From Thraustochytrium sp. TN22 (lineage: Eukaryota; Sar; Bigyra; Thraustochytrida; Thraustochytriidae), in contig JABLUY010000060.1 of NCBI GenBank assembly GCA_013306675.1, positions 92,465 through 156,464 of the forward strand: a stretch of 64,000 nucleotides of DNA, read 5' to 3'. Positions 14,001 to 39,927 of the stretch are shown one piece after another. How positions within the stretch are numbered: position 1 is the first letter of the stretch; each line of letters starts with the position of its first letter. Below the pieces are notes generated by a model, which ran no database searches, had not been told where the DNA came from, and was given only the letters and a program-made list of their open reading frames with translations. The position numbers were made by a program, and so were the translations under genes.

Positions 14001-17000
14001 GTCCATGCGCGGCGTCTCGCTCGCGGTGGACCGCGGCCGTGTCGAAACGGCCGCGAAGCAGGCCTTCCGTCTCGCACTGCGACTCCCAGCGAGATGGAGC
14101 GCGCGCTTCCGCCACATGCAAACGTGCTACAGAGAGCTCTTCCGCCGGACTGCCGAGTCCGGCCGGTGCTCCGCGTTGGCACTTGTCGACGCGGTTAACG
14201 CGGCGCTTGTCACCGGAGATGAGGCGTCTACACTGGGTCTGCGCCTGGGTCTCGGCGTGGGCCTCGCTCGCTTTTCGAGCGCACTCACAAGGCAAGGCCG
14301 TCGCGAGACCGTCTCGGAGCGCGACCTCCTGGAGTGTGTCGCGAATCTGCGCCATGAGGTGCTCGCGCCTGCGGAGGCCTTCCACGTGCTGCAGCAGGTT
14401 CACATCCTTGACGAAGCGACCTGGTCCGCCGACGACATCGTCGCTCTCTGCGGCCAGCTGGGCGCGACGGACGCGAGCCTCGCCCAAGAGCACAAGAGCG
14501 CCCATGATGAAGGCGACCGTAGCCAGGCGGTGTTGGCCTTCTCTGAGGCCGGCTTTGGTCTGCTGGCAAGCCGTATGGACCCGTTCTGGGCCGTGCGCGA
14601 CGCAATGGGCGCGGTCCACGTGCAGGGGGCACGTGCAGAGTCCTGCCCCACGCACGCGAGCAAGCTGCACAGACTTGCGGCACTGGCCGTGGCCGAGGAC
14701 TGTGCGGCCGGCCTGCAGGCCTGCGAAGCCCAGCTCAACAGCCTCGCGGGCGCTTTGCGTAAGCGGGCTGTGAAGCTCGTCGAGGCCGTCGTGGCGGACC
14801 GCGTGGAGGTCTGCCAGGGCCCAGACGACGGAGGAAGAGCAGGAGGAGGAGGAGGAGGAGGAGACAGTAAAGAAGACGACCGAGACAACTCGGTGGACGA
14901 GGAGTTGAGGCGCTGCACGGAGCACGCGAGGGACCTTGCTCTCGAGGCGCTCGATAGCCCGGCACCCATCCGCTTCAAGGCCGAGCGAGTGATTCCGGCG
15001 CTGAGCATGCAGCTACGCGTTGTCTCGCGCGCGCACGCGAGTCTCGCAGGCCGTAGCTCGCGGGAGGTCAGTCTCTATGTGCACACCGTCGCCGCGAGCA
15101 AGCTTGGGCGCGTGCAGATCAGTGACGGCCAGCCGTACGAGGCGCACTTGGAGCGTGAGGCTGCCATGTACCGCCTGCTGCAGGAGGACAATGTGGCTCC
15201 GGTGCTGCTCGATAACGCCCGCGCGGCCCTCGCAGATGGCGCCGCGAGTCGCGGTGAGGAAGGGGCCAAAACCCTCGTCCTGGCCGGTCTACCCGGGTGG
15301 AGAACCCTGCGCGAGTGCCTCGACACGCACGGATACCTGGGCGACCCGGCAGCGGCGCCCCTCCTCGGACTGTGGGCGTCGCAGCTCGTGGACCTTGCGC
15401 GGCGACTGCACGCCAAGGGCATTCTTCTGCGTGGTCCGCGCCCACGCCAGGTGCTCGTGTCGCCCTGTGGACGCTTCGTGCGGCTGGCCTCTCTTGCAAC
15501 GGCTGGCTTGCTGTCGATGGACGGTGACGCCGAGGGCACGATGGTCTGTGGACCCGATCTCGGGGCCTTGGTTCCCCCGGACGAGCGCGGCTACGATCCA
15601 CGTGCCGACGTCCAGGGCGGCCGGCAGCCGGGTCCGGAATACGACACGTACTGTATCGGTTGTCTGCTGCTCGAGGCCATGACCGGAGCGGCGCCTCCTG
15701 CAGATCCCGAGCTCATCCCCTTCGGCTGCTTCAGCACACAAGTGGGCGGGCACTCCGCTACGGCGAGCGCCACACGCGGTAGCCTCGTGGTGGGCTCACG
15801 TGGCGAGCTGCAGCTGCAAGCGCCCTCTCAACAAGGGGGCGAGCAGGACACCAGGTTGGCTCGGCGGCACGCCGAGCTCTCGGCGCTCGTGGGATGGCTT
15901 CTTGCAGGCAGCTTCGCTGCAACGTCCGAAATGGAGCACGAGCAGCCTGCGCAGGTCGCTGTGCTTGACTTTGCTGTGCGGTGCGTACAGCACGAACCCG
16001 GAGCTAGGGCGCAAGCCACAGACCTGGCGCCCTGGGTGTCCGGCTACACCTCGCGGACCGCCTTTGCAGACGCAAGCCAGGCGGCGCGCGTGTGGACCGC
16101 GCAGAAGCGCGTGAGCATGGACGTAAGAGAGGGCATTGCCGTGCCTCTGGAAATCCTCGCCGCGCAGGCGCACTTGCTGCAGTCGCCATCGACCAAGGAT
16201 GCGCAAGAGGAGGCGACGTCCGTGGACCCGCGTCTTCTTCTGGATGCTGTGGACGCGGTGGTGGAGTGCTGCTGCGGCAACAGAGCGAGCACCGCAATTG
16301 CGGAGAGCTCGCCTTCTGCGTGCGACGAGGTAGTGGGCATGGGCGCGCTGCAGACGCTTGCGAAGTTGGCGCTCCGCGCCTATGCGGACGACCTTCGCCA
16401 GGGCTCCACGTCGACGGCGGCGGTGCCTGAGGATCCGGTTCGCGTACGCCTAATGCGCCGCGTCGTCCAGGCCTTCCAAACCATCGCTGCGGAGCTTGGG
16501 CGTCCGGGCCCTGCCTCGCCCATGGCGGCCCATGCTGGCCCCTTGCTGGAGGCAATGACCCTGCTGTACTGCGGGCGCTTCGAAGCCTCGCTGGATACCG
16601 CAGAGATCAACGAGTGCGTGTGGACCCCGGAGCTGGAGCGACTCGTAGCACCGCTCGTGCGGCAGCTCGTGACCGAGGAGGGCAGCGGGAATGCACGGTA
16701 CCCCGCGCTTCGCGAGTGGCTCGCACGCGGCGAAGTGACGCGGTCCGCCACGTACTACGGCGAGATGCTCAGCTTGGGCCACAGCCTCGCGCAGCTCGCA
16801 ACGTCAAGGCGCAAGTCGCGGTCGCGCATCGTTGCGGGCCGTGTGGTGCTCTCGATGCTGCGGTCGCCCGAGCCCCAGCACGTGCAGCTGTGCGTTGACC
16901 TCGGCGTTGCGGAGCACGCGGCAGCGCTGGTCGGCGACGAGGAGGAGGAGCTGGCCTTGCTAGCGCTGGAGTGCGCCCAGGTGGCGCTGGAGGCCATCAC

Positions 17001-19764
17001 TAGTGAGGCGAGCGCGGCCATCCTGGATGGGGCGCTTCTCGCTTCGCGGCGGCGGCTCGCGCTCGCTTTCGCGTCGGTTCCATTTGTGGCGGCGCTTGTC
17101 CGGCGCGTGGTGGAAGGGGGAGAGCGAACGCGCGAGGCTGCTCTTGCAGTGTTGGCGCTTCTCGTGCAGTGTGGGGAGGCAATGACGGGCGCGTGGCAGG
17201 TTTGCGACGTCTTTCCCGCCCTCCTGCATGCTCTGCGCAAGTCCCACGCTCAAGCCGCGGCGCGAGTTTGCGCTGCGGTCGCGGAGCATGGCAGCAGGGA
17301 CCTGCTCGACCTGCTCCTCGCCTTCCCAAGCCTCGTGCAGCTTGTACAGGAAAACTTCGGGGTTGAGATACCGCGTATGATGGCGTTCGAAGGGCCTGGC
17401 GCGACCCGCGCCGCGCTCGAGCAGCTCATGCTGGACGCCAAGGAAGCCGGCCTCGTGGAGGAAGTGCGCGCGCAGCTAGGTCGCGTTCGCGTGGCACTCA
17501 CCGTGGACTTCGAGCCCTCTGACGCTACATTGGAAGAGGCATACATCGCCTTGCTCCGCCTGGTCTTTGAGGAGTGGGTGACGAGCTTCTGGGATGCCAC
17601 GCTGAACAGCGCAGCGCTCGCCAAGGACCGTGCGCCTGTGCTGCACATGGCTTTCGAGATTGTGCGGCAGATGGCTCGCGGCGTAGAGCCAACGTTGGCC
17701 GCGCCCAAGGTCGCCCCGCTCCTGAGCGAGTCCGGTTGCCTGGCGACGGTGGCTCGCGTAGCCGCAGAGGACTTCGTGGATCTTTCCAGCGCCGGCGCAG
17801 AGGCCCTCAACCTGCAGAGCGTCGCGCTCGACTTTCTCCTGTGTGATTGCACGCGTGACCCGGTACTCTTGGACGCTGCTCTAGACGCTAGCGTTTCGGA
17901 TGCTGTTGCCGGCGGCATCGCGGGAGCGCTTCGCTCGTACCTGAGCGCCAACGAGGTGCTCCTGCGAAGCGCAGTGCGAGACGTGGAGATGCACGAGCCG
18001 ATCCTCTCCACGTGGCCTCGTCGCAGCGCGAGCCTGCGCCGCGGATGGCACAGCTTGCTTCTGGCCTGCGCGGCGCGCCCGGCCCTGCAGGAGGCGCTCG
18101 TTCACGTTGGCCTCGTCGAGGAGCTTCTTTGCGGCCTGCTGAGGGACACGACACAGCTCGAGGTAGCGCCGCATCTGGTGCGGCTGCGCAAAGATCTTGG
18201 CTCAGTTTGGCTTGGGTCAATGCCGCTGCGGCTGGACGGTATCAGCATGCTCAAGGCCCTCTGCGAGCGCGTCGCGTCCCTAGGCACGCTTCGCGCGGAG
18301 TTAGTCGCCCTTGCCAAGACGCACCAGGTCGTCGCGAACCAGGCGGAGACGGTCCGGAGGGGCGGGCCGCATGCGCGAGCCGCTCGGGCCGCGCTGCTGG
18401 CGCTCCAGAGCGCCAACGACCCCGACCTGGACGCCCTGATCCTTCAAGAAGTCAACCTAGGGCTCCGCCTGGATGAAGGCGACGATCTTCTGGAGGATCC
18501 CTTGCAGGATCGCTCCAGAACCGCATCGCACAGCTGGCGCCACGACGAGGCGGAGTCCAAGAGCGTGGCGACGGACGGCCCGATGCGCCGACCCGCGCTC
18601 CGTGTCCGGCCTAGCCCTCCGCCGGACGTCGCCAAGCCAGAGTCGCCGAGTCCAAGGGCACGGGAGCTCTTCAAGACCTACGCGAAGCGCCGAGGCGGCG
18701 GCGGCCAGCTCGCGCTCGGACCGCCCGAGCTGCAGCGGCTTCTCAGGGACCTACACGCGGAGTCGACTGCGGTGCGCGCCGGTACGAAGGCCGTGCAAGG
18801 TGGAGGCTCCATGGGACTGGCAGATTTTGCCTGCTTTTATGCACAACACCTTCAAAAAGAAGACCACGTCGGCGCGAGCGCGAGGGGGGGCGACGGCCAT
18901 GACGCCAGTGAAGTAGACGCCGCGGCGAAGATCTTTGCCCGCTTTGATCCGGCAGGCACGGGTAGACTGCCATCTCGTCGCGCGCAGGCCGCCCTGAGCG
19001 CGCTGCCTGGCGTGCGGGCCCTGGTCGACGGCGAGCTCGAGTCCATCGCGCGCTCCCTGGACCTGGGTTCCACGGCGGCATTCTCATTGCAAGACTTTCG
19101 GCTACTGGTTCAGGCGTGCGAGAGTCGCCCCGCCGCAACCTCGAGCCCGCGGCCCGGTGCTGGCGTTGCGGGCATTCCAGACCCGCTTCGCGAGACCTTT
19201 ATGGCGTACAGCGACGCTACGAATGTCATCAGCGGCGCCAACCGCGTGCGCGCCTTCTTGGCGGAGTACATGGCTCTTTCGGGTACCACGGGCCGTCCGC
19301 CGCCAGCGACACGCGTCCAGGCATGGCTCGTGGAGCGCGCCGGCCAGGCCCCGCACGGTGCCGCGCTGGACTGGGACCAGGCCTCCGACCTGGCAGCCTG
19401 GGCTCAGGCCGGTGGGGCCGAGAGTGGCCAGCGACCTGCACGAGCACCCGTGCCGGCGCTGGCTGCTGAGCCCGTGGCCGCCAGATACTCCTTCGAAGAG
19501 GCGGCCAAGTCGCTGCCGCGCAAGCTGGCCCGAAAGCTGGGCACCGACAAGCTGGAGGGCCTCTGGCGCGCGTTTTGCCGCTACGGCGGCGGCCGCGACG
19601 GCCTGATCCGCTTCATCAACCTGCGCGCCGCCTTTAACGAGATGGGCCGCACCCAGGTCCCCGACGCGGACCTGTACCAGTGGATTCGTGCTCGTGACCC
19701 CGACACCCGCGGTGCTGTCTCCTTCTCAAACTTCTGCGCCGCCTTCGCCGCGGCCGCTCAGTGA
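1..19764 (+). CDS. Giant modular tudor-like / EF-hand / PUB-like / pseudokinase-like protein, 5' partial
   Basis: The frame is open from the first base of the window to a TGA at 19762, giving at least 6,587 residues, and its true start lies upstream; there is no ATG near base 94, only a GTG inside a copy of the helical module. Order of parts: alternating helical modules and tudor-like modules to about base 5,870; Arg/Ser-rich linkers; an EF-hand pair near 6,090; PUB-like domains (7,207-9,105); EF-hands near 8,200, 10,310 and 10,690; a 14-Gln run; propeller-like strands (11,395-11,950); an EF-hand pair at 12,415-12,580; a degenerate kinase-like segment (14,980-15,990); long helical, possibly ARM-like, sequence to 18,400; and EF-hand-like pairs at the C-terminus. 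Eight EF loops look canonical. I do not recognise a named gene. A Ca2+-responsive scaffold is an inference. Frame and extent are certain, function is not. Confidence 0.93.
91..5556 (+). repeat. Six copies of an unnamed ~65-residue helical module
   Basis: Copies lie near bases 91-300, 415-630, 1165-1365, 1700-1900, 4020-4236 and 5350-5556, each next to one or more tudor-like modules. Shared features are V-T-x(4)-A-x-[LV]-[LMI]-[RHQ]-K (near the start), then [ST]-G-[KRT]-x-[LV]-[SG]-[ST]-x-[QE]-R, then G-[LI]-x-x-[RS]-[DA]-x-[LF] and an ending of F-x-[DE]-[LM]-C-x-x-L-[GR]-[IVL]. The layout of four short helices resembles an EF-hand pair that has lost its Ca2+ loops, but no loop residues remain, so I leave it unnamed. 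Confidence 0.7.
682..5873 (+). repeat. Eighteen tudor-like (YDDGD) modules in the giant protein
   Basis: Each module is about 52 residues and follows the pattern G-[DQ]-x-V-[EKR]-A-[RK]-[FY]-x-G-G-x-x-x-[WFY]-[YF]-x-G-x-[VI], then [VN]-x-[DN]-G-[ST]-x-x-I-x-[YF]-[DE]-D-G-D, then a basic residue and a hydrophobic pair before [LIM]-[IV]-R. Modules start near bases 682, 925, 1432, 1960, 2191, 2422, 2653, 2884, 3118, 3337, 3571, 3811, 4282, 4459, 4642, 4927, 5131 and 5716. The pattern of short strands with aromatic residues and the acidic turn fits a small SH3-like barrel of the Tudor/Agenet kind; this is a family-level inference from the motif. Linkers between modules are acidic or carry R-S-P-R-R motifs, which resemble SR-protein tails and phosphorylation sites. 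Confidence 0.85.
1960..3965 (+). repeat. Near-identical 231-bp coding tandem array
   Basis: Nine modules follow each other with a DNA period of 231 bp for the first five starts (1960, 2191, 2422, 2653, 2884) and then 234, 219, 234 and 240 bp. All period changes are multiples of three. The first five copies are close to identical in DNA, including silent sites, while the later copies have a different linker with extra R-S repeats. The array therefore grew by recent unequal crossing-over. Because of the strong codon bias the complementary strand is also open here for about 550 codons; that is a by-product. Confidence 0.92.
7207..9105 (+). other. Cluster of PUB-like domains inside the giant protein
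   Basis: Three segments (7207-7425, 7651-7830, 8929-9102) share the PUB pattern: a helix with [IL]-[IVG]-N-x-[VL]-[LV]-x-x-P-x-[DA], then W/F-R-x-[IV]-[RN]-x-x-N or an equivalent, a basic [RK]-[IV] turn, and a closing helix G-[GP]-[IA]-[EL]-[LV]-[LM]-x-A-[VA]-G-F. A fourth, weaker segment (8551-8742) ends in F-A-A-L-G-W. PUB domains of peptide:N-glycanase, UBXD1 and HOIP bind the tails of p97/VCP or related peptides, so a link to the p97 system is possible. An EF-hand pair with canonical loops sits between the second domain and the weak one. Confidence 0.7.
11029..11070 (+). repeat. CAG tract encoding 14 Gln
   Basis: A pure run of fourteen in-frame CAG codons lies just downstream of an EF-hand region of the giant protein. 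It is one of four CAG/CTG tracts in coding regions of this window. Confidence 0.97.
11395..11950 (+). other. Beta-propeller (WD-like) segment inside the giant protein
   Basis: Short strand-rich units of about 40-50 residues recur, with hydrophobic-strand starts and endings such as L-E-V-W-A-S-D-G, L-R-L-F-E-S, V-Q-V-L-C-A-R-S-G and L-Q-F-W-D-L-A. This is the cadence of WD40 blades, although the full GH...WD signature is not kept. Further blade-like strands appear near 12,710-12,830 beyond an EF-hand pair, so the propeller may be interrupted. The call rests on pattern only. Confidence 0.45.
14829..14864 (+). repeat. GGA-rich tract encoding poly-Gly
   Basis: A purine-rich GGA tract encodes Gly residues and is followed by an acidic stretch, just before the kinase-like segment. 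It probably acts as a flexible linker. Confidence 0.85.
14980..15990 (+). other. Degenerate protein-kinase-like (pseudokinase) segment of the giant protein
   Basis: The segment keeps the outline of a kinase: an N-lobe-like stretch with a helix E-x-E-R-E-A-A-M-Y-R-L-L, a helix ending L-H-A-K-G-I at 15,406, a catalytic-loop equivalent L-R-G-P-R-P-R-Q-V-L-V, an activation-start equivalent R-L-A-S-L, and Y-D-T-Y-C-I-G-C-L-L-L-E-A-M-T-G matching the helix-F region of kinases. The HRD Asp, the loop Asn and the DFG Asp are all replaced, so catalysis is not expected. It is best read as a pseudokinase, used for binding. Confidence is moderate because the N-lobe is weak. Confidence 0.6.
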
Positions 19765-20539
19765 GTCAGGCCACAACTTGATAGCTAACAAATGAACGTT
19801 GTGACGCTTGTCTGGATGGCGGCTCGCGCCCATGCTCGCCACATCTCTCGTGAGTGATGCCTGCTCGACCTTGTCGCTCTTCTGCAACAACGGGACGTGG
19901 CTTCTAGAATTTCTGTGCAGGCCAAGGTTAGCTACTAAGACTTCAGAAGCACGGCTGGCGCCCAGAAGGCTCTTGATGAGCAAGAACGAACGTTGTGACG
20001 CTTGTCTGGATGGCGGCTCGCGCCCATGCTCGCCACATCTCTCGTGAGTGATGCCTGCTCGACCTTGTCGCTCTTCTGCAACAACGGGACGCGGCTTCTA
20101 GAATTTCTGTGCAGGCAGAGGTTAGCTAAGACTTCAGAAGTACGGCTGCCAGTGGCGCCCAGAAAGCTCTCGATCGTTCTCATCAAGCCAGCGACGCCGT
20201 CCCGCCGTTTGACTGGCCAGATGGCTGGTCGCTTCCAGTTCAGACCGCTCGAGACGCCTTCAAGGTGCGGTCGCTTCGCAAGGCTATCGTCCAGCCTGGT
20301 CCAGGTCGATGTGCGAGGCCTGGGTCGGGTCGTCATCGTTTGTTGATCGGGAGACTCGCCGCGACTTGAAACGCAGACTTGAATCGCGCCGGCGCGGCGG
20401 GCGAGCGAGCGGCTGAGCGAACACGCGCGGCGGCGGCAGCGGCGGCGGCGGCGGCGGCGGCTGCGACTGAGCGAGCCGAGGCTCGGCCAGAGCGGTGACT
20501 CCTGGCGAGGTCGGCATCGGCATCGGCATCGGCTTCGAG
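19765..20539. other. Spacer between the giant gene and the saposin-like gene
   Basis: The spacer holds the 3' flank of the giant gene, a 194-bp tandem duplication (19794-20180), and then the presumed promoter and 5' UTR of the next gene. The last part contains GGC-rich DNA (about 20427-20461) and a short CGGCAT repeat (about 20511-20531). The frame of the next gene is open upstream to a GTG at 20495, but no ATG is present before 20540. I see no RNA gene that I can support. Confidence 0.7.
19794..20180. repeat. 194-bp direct tandem duplication
   Basis: Copy 1 starts at 19794 and copy 2 at 19988. The first 104 bases of the two copies are identical. After that there are a few substitutions, a 3-bp indel near 19935 and a 6-bp insertion in copy 2 near 20150. 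Both indels are multiples of three, so the frames on either strand run through. It is either a recent duplication of non-coding DNA 3' of the giant gene or a piece of a small unrecognised coding unit. Confidence 0.93.
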
Positions 20540-21505
20540 ATGGAGTTGAGGAGGCCAACGGCGCGCGCGACGCGGCGGCGAGGCGGCGCGGGCGCGGGCG
20601 CAGGCGCAGGCGCGCGGGCGCGGGTGCTGGCGATGGCGGCGGTGGCCGTGCTGAGCGTCGTGGGCCCCAGCAAGGCGTTCTTTGGCGCGCAGGAGGAGCA
20701 GGAGGACGGGGAGGAGGGCAGCGGCATGCCTGACCAGCTCTCGCAGGAGGAGCTGGAAGCCATGATGGCGGAGGCTGGCGCCGGCGGCTATGGCGACGGA
20801 GGCTTCGGCGACGGCGGCTTGGGTGGCTTCGGAGACGGAGGCTTCGGCGAAGACTTTGACTTTGGCGATATGATGGGGGGGATGGGCGACATGATGGGAA
20901 TGCAGAACCTCGGCGGTATGGGCGACATGGCCATGATGCGCGACACACAGCCGGAGACTGGTGACATCCCGTTCATCCTGTGCGAGACGTGCGAGCAAGT
21001 GGTCAAGAATGCGTACGAGCAGATCTCCGAGCTCCGCGCTGGCCTGCCCAACACCAAAATTAGCGAGGACCGCGTCGACGATGCGCTGGAGAAGATTTGC
21101 GACAGTAAGGAGGTGCCGGGGCTCTGGATCAGCAAGTTGGATATGGTAGAGCGTGACGATGGTCGCATCCACCTGGAAGACCAGGGCGTTTTCGGCCGGT
21201 GCATGGTGGAGTGCAAAACTGTCGAGGCTGCCTGCGCACGTGTCATGGAGGAGATCAGCACCGACCTGGTCGAGGCGCTGTACCTGGCTCGGGACGATCT
21301 CGCCAAGCTGCAGAGCCGGCTGTGTAGAAAGAACATTCGTCGGCTCAAGGGCGCCTGCGGCAAGCCATACCCAAGCATTCCTGACTCACGCGAGCCTGCC
21401 GGTGACAATTTCGTCGCCAAGACGGAGCAGGAGCTCGGCATGGACGAGATCAACCGTAACATTCGCGCTTCGCAGCTTGGGAGCTTTGGTGTGCGCGAAC
21501 TTTGA
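20540..21505 (+). CDS. MIR-interacting saposin-like (canopy-like) secretory-pathway protein
   Basis: The protein has 321 residues. The start is the first ATG of the frame, 45 bases inside a frame that opens at a GTG. An Arg-rich N-terminus leads to a hydrophobic segment (29-46, VLAMAAVAVLSVVGPSKA), a likely signal sequence. Then follow an acidic stretch, a Gly/Phe/Met/Asp-rich low-complexity insert (about 82-133), and a saposin-like domain (144-275) with eight cysteines (148, 151, 187, 221, 225, 232, 262, 273), beginning C-E-T-C-E-Q-V-V. This spacing matches the DUF3456/canopy group of ER proteins that assist folding of surface receptors; that role is family knowledge and not shown here. There is no KDEL-type tail (it ends VREL). 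It converges with the Tra1 gene 158 bp away. Confidence 0.8.
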   Translation: MELRRPTARATRRRGGAGAGAGAGARARVLAMAAVAVLSVVGPSKAFFGAQEEQEDGEEGSGMPDQLSQEELEAMMAEAGAGGYGDGGFGDGGLGGFGDGGFGEDFDFGDMMGGMGDMMGMQNLGGMGDMAMMRDTQPETGDIPFILCETCEQVVKNAYEQISELRAGLPNTKISEDRVDDALEKICDSKEVPGLWISKLDMVERDDGRIHLEDQGVFGRCMVECKTVEAACARVMEEISTDLVEALYLARDDLAKLQSRLCRKNIRRLKGACGKPYPSIPDSREPAGDNFVAKTEQELGMDEINRNIRASQLGSFGVREL

Positions 21506-21517
21506 GCGAACGTCTTT

Positions 21518-21521
<4 letters not shown>

Positions 21522-21561
<40 letters not shown>
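21522..21561. repeat. (TC)n microsatellite
   Basis: About twenty TC units lie between the converging 3' ends of the saposin-like gene and the Tra1 gene. The second similar tract in the window is just upstream of the Tra1 gene. Confidence 0.97.
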
Positions 21562-21564
<3 letters not shown>

Positions 21565-21663
21565 ACTTGGCCGCGATTGCATTGAAAAGCGTGCGACGAC
21601 TAGTCGAGGCGACGCAAGAGGCAAATGCAAAAGAAACTAACTTGGTTCAGCCTTTTTGCTGTT

Positions 21664-39156
<17,493 letters not shown>

Positions 39157-39641
39157 GGCGCCCCTGACGGTCTCGGTCTCGGTTGAGCAGGAGCGGCGCA
39201 GGGAAGAGGGCGAGGCGGTGCTTCCCGTCGGCGAGCTGCGGCCGCCCGTCGCGGCCCTCGGCGGTGCGCTTGGCCTGCGTGCAGCAAGCGAGAGCGCGCG
39301 CTCTGGCTGGCCAGCTCGTCGCTAGCTAGAAGCTACGAGCTACAAACCGGGAGAAAGATGGCACGCCGCAAGTTGGCTGGCAGCACGACGGCTTGGCGAG
39401 GCGAGGCGACGCGGCGCCGCCCAAGGGCGCGGCGCGCGATCGGCCGCTCCGGCCGGCCTTCCTCGTGCCGTCCGCCGCCGGCGGCGTCTACGCCGCGTTG
39501 ACTTTGAGTTTGGGGATCTACATGGCGGGTCGATCGATGGTGTCCGCCATCAACGTTAGGGGCGCGCTCACTCACTCCAGGCGAGGCAAAGCACGGATCG
39601 ATGCCCAGCAGATCAAGATACATGAGAAAGATGGCTTCACT

Positions 39642-39665
39642 CCCCTCTCTCTCTCTCTCTCTCTC
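39642..39665. repeat. (CT)n microsatellite
   Basis: About twelve CT units lie about 490 bp upstream of the Tra1 ATG. It is the second CT tract flanking this gene. Confidence 0.95.
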
Positions 39666-39749
39666 CGCTACGCTACGCACCGCCGCGCACAGCTACGCTA
39701 CGCACAATGTATACGTAAGCCAGAGCGACCCCCATCCGACGGTCCAAGA

Positions 39750-39897
39750 CTACTTGAAAGGTGAACGAGTCTCGAGCATGGCATGCATGACGAGAGGCTG
39801 CACAATGGCGTCGATGCGCTGCATGAAGCGACGACAACTTGATAGCACGATCTTGGAGACAGCGATGCCGAGAGCGCGCAAGGTTGCGAGGCGACAC
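39750..39897 (-). pseudogene. Remnant duplicate of the PH/filamin gene 3' end
   Basis: Bases 39771-39882 align without gaps to 39979-40090, the last coding part of the gene next door, at an offset of 208 bp; by hand 94 of 112 positions match and nearly all differences are transitions. On the minus strand the copy still reads R-F-M-Q-R-I-D-A-I-V-Q-P-L-V-M-H-A-M-L-E where the gene has R-F-V-Q-R-I-D-A-L-V-Q-P-L-A-M-H-A-T-L-E. Upstream of the conserved L-R-A-L the copy appears to carry a one-base indel that brings in a stop, and downstream it ends at a TAG (39750-39752). It is therefore a broken tandem copy, not a second gene. Confidence 0.8.
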
Positions 39898-39927
39898 GCT
39901 GCTCAAGTAGCAGGAGGCCAGCAAACG

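Larger units (their letters stand above)
39157..39927. other. Spacer upstream of Tra1 containing a gene remnant
   Basis: The spacer separates two minus-strand genes. Close to Tra1 it carries a CTAG-rich patch (39321-39345). A (CT)n tract lies at 39642-39665, and a decayed copy of the end of the neighbouring PH/filamin gene lies at 39750-39897. Short frames exist here but none has a recognisable product. Confidence 0.7.

Noticed and set aside
19808-20346. Two similar plus-strand small frames in the 194-bp duplication taken as paralogous genes
   Set aside because: The similarity is fully explained by the recent DNA duplication, neither has a recognised product, and neither strand is favoured. 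They are kept only as a finding to test.
39393-39764. A plus-strand frame of 123 codons upstream of Tra1
   Set aside because: It runs through the CT microsatellite as Leu-Ser repeats and overlaps the gene remnant on the other strand. No domain is visible.
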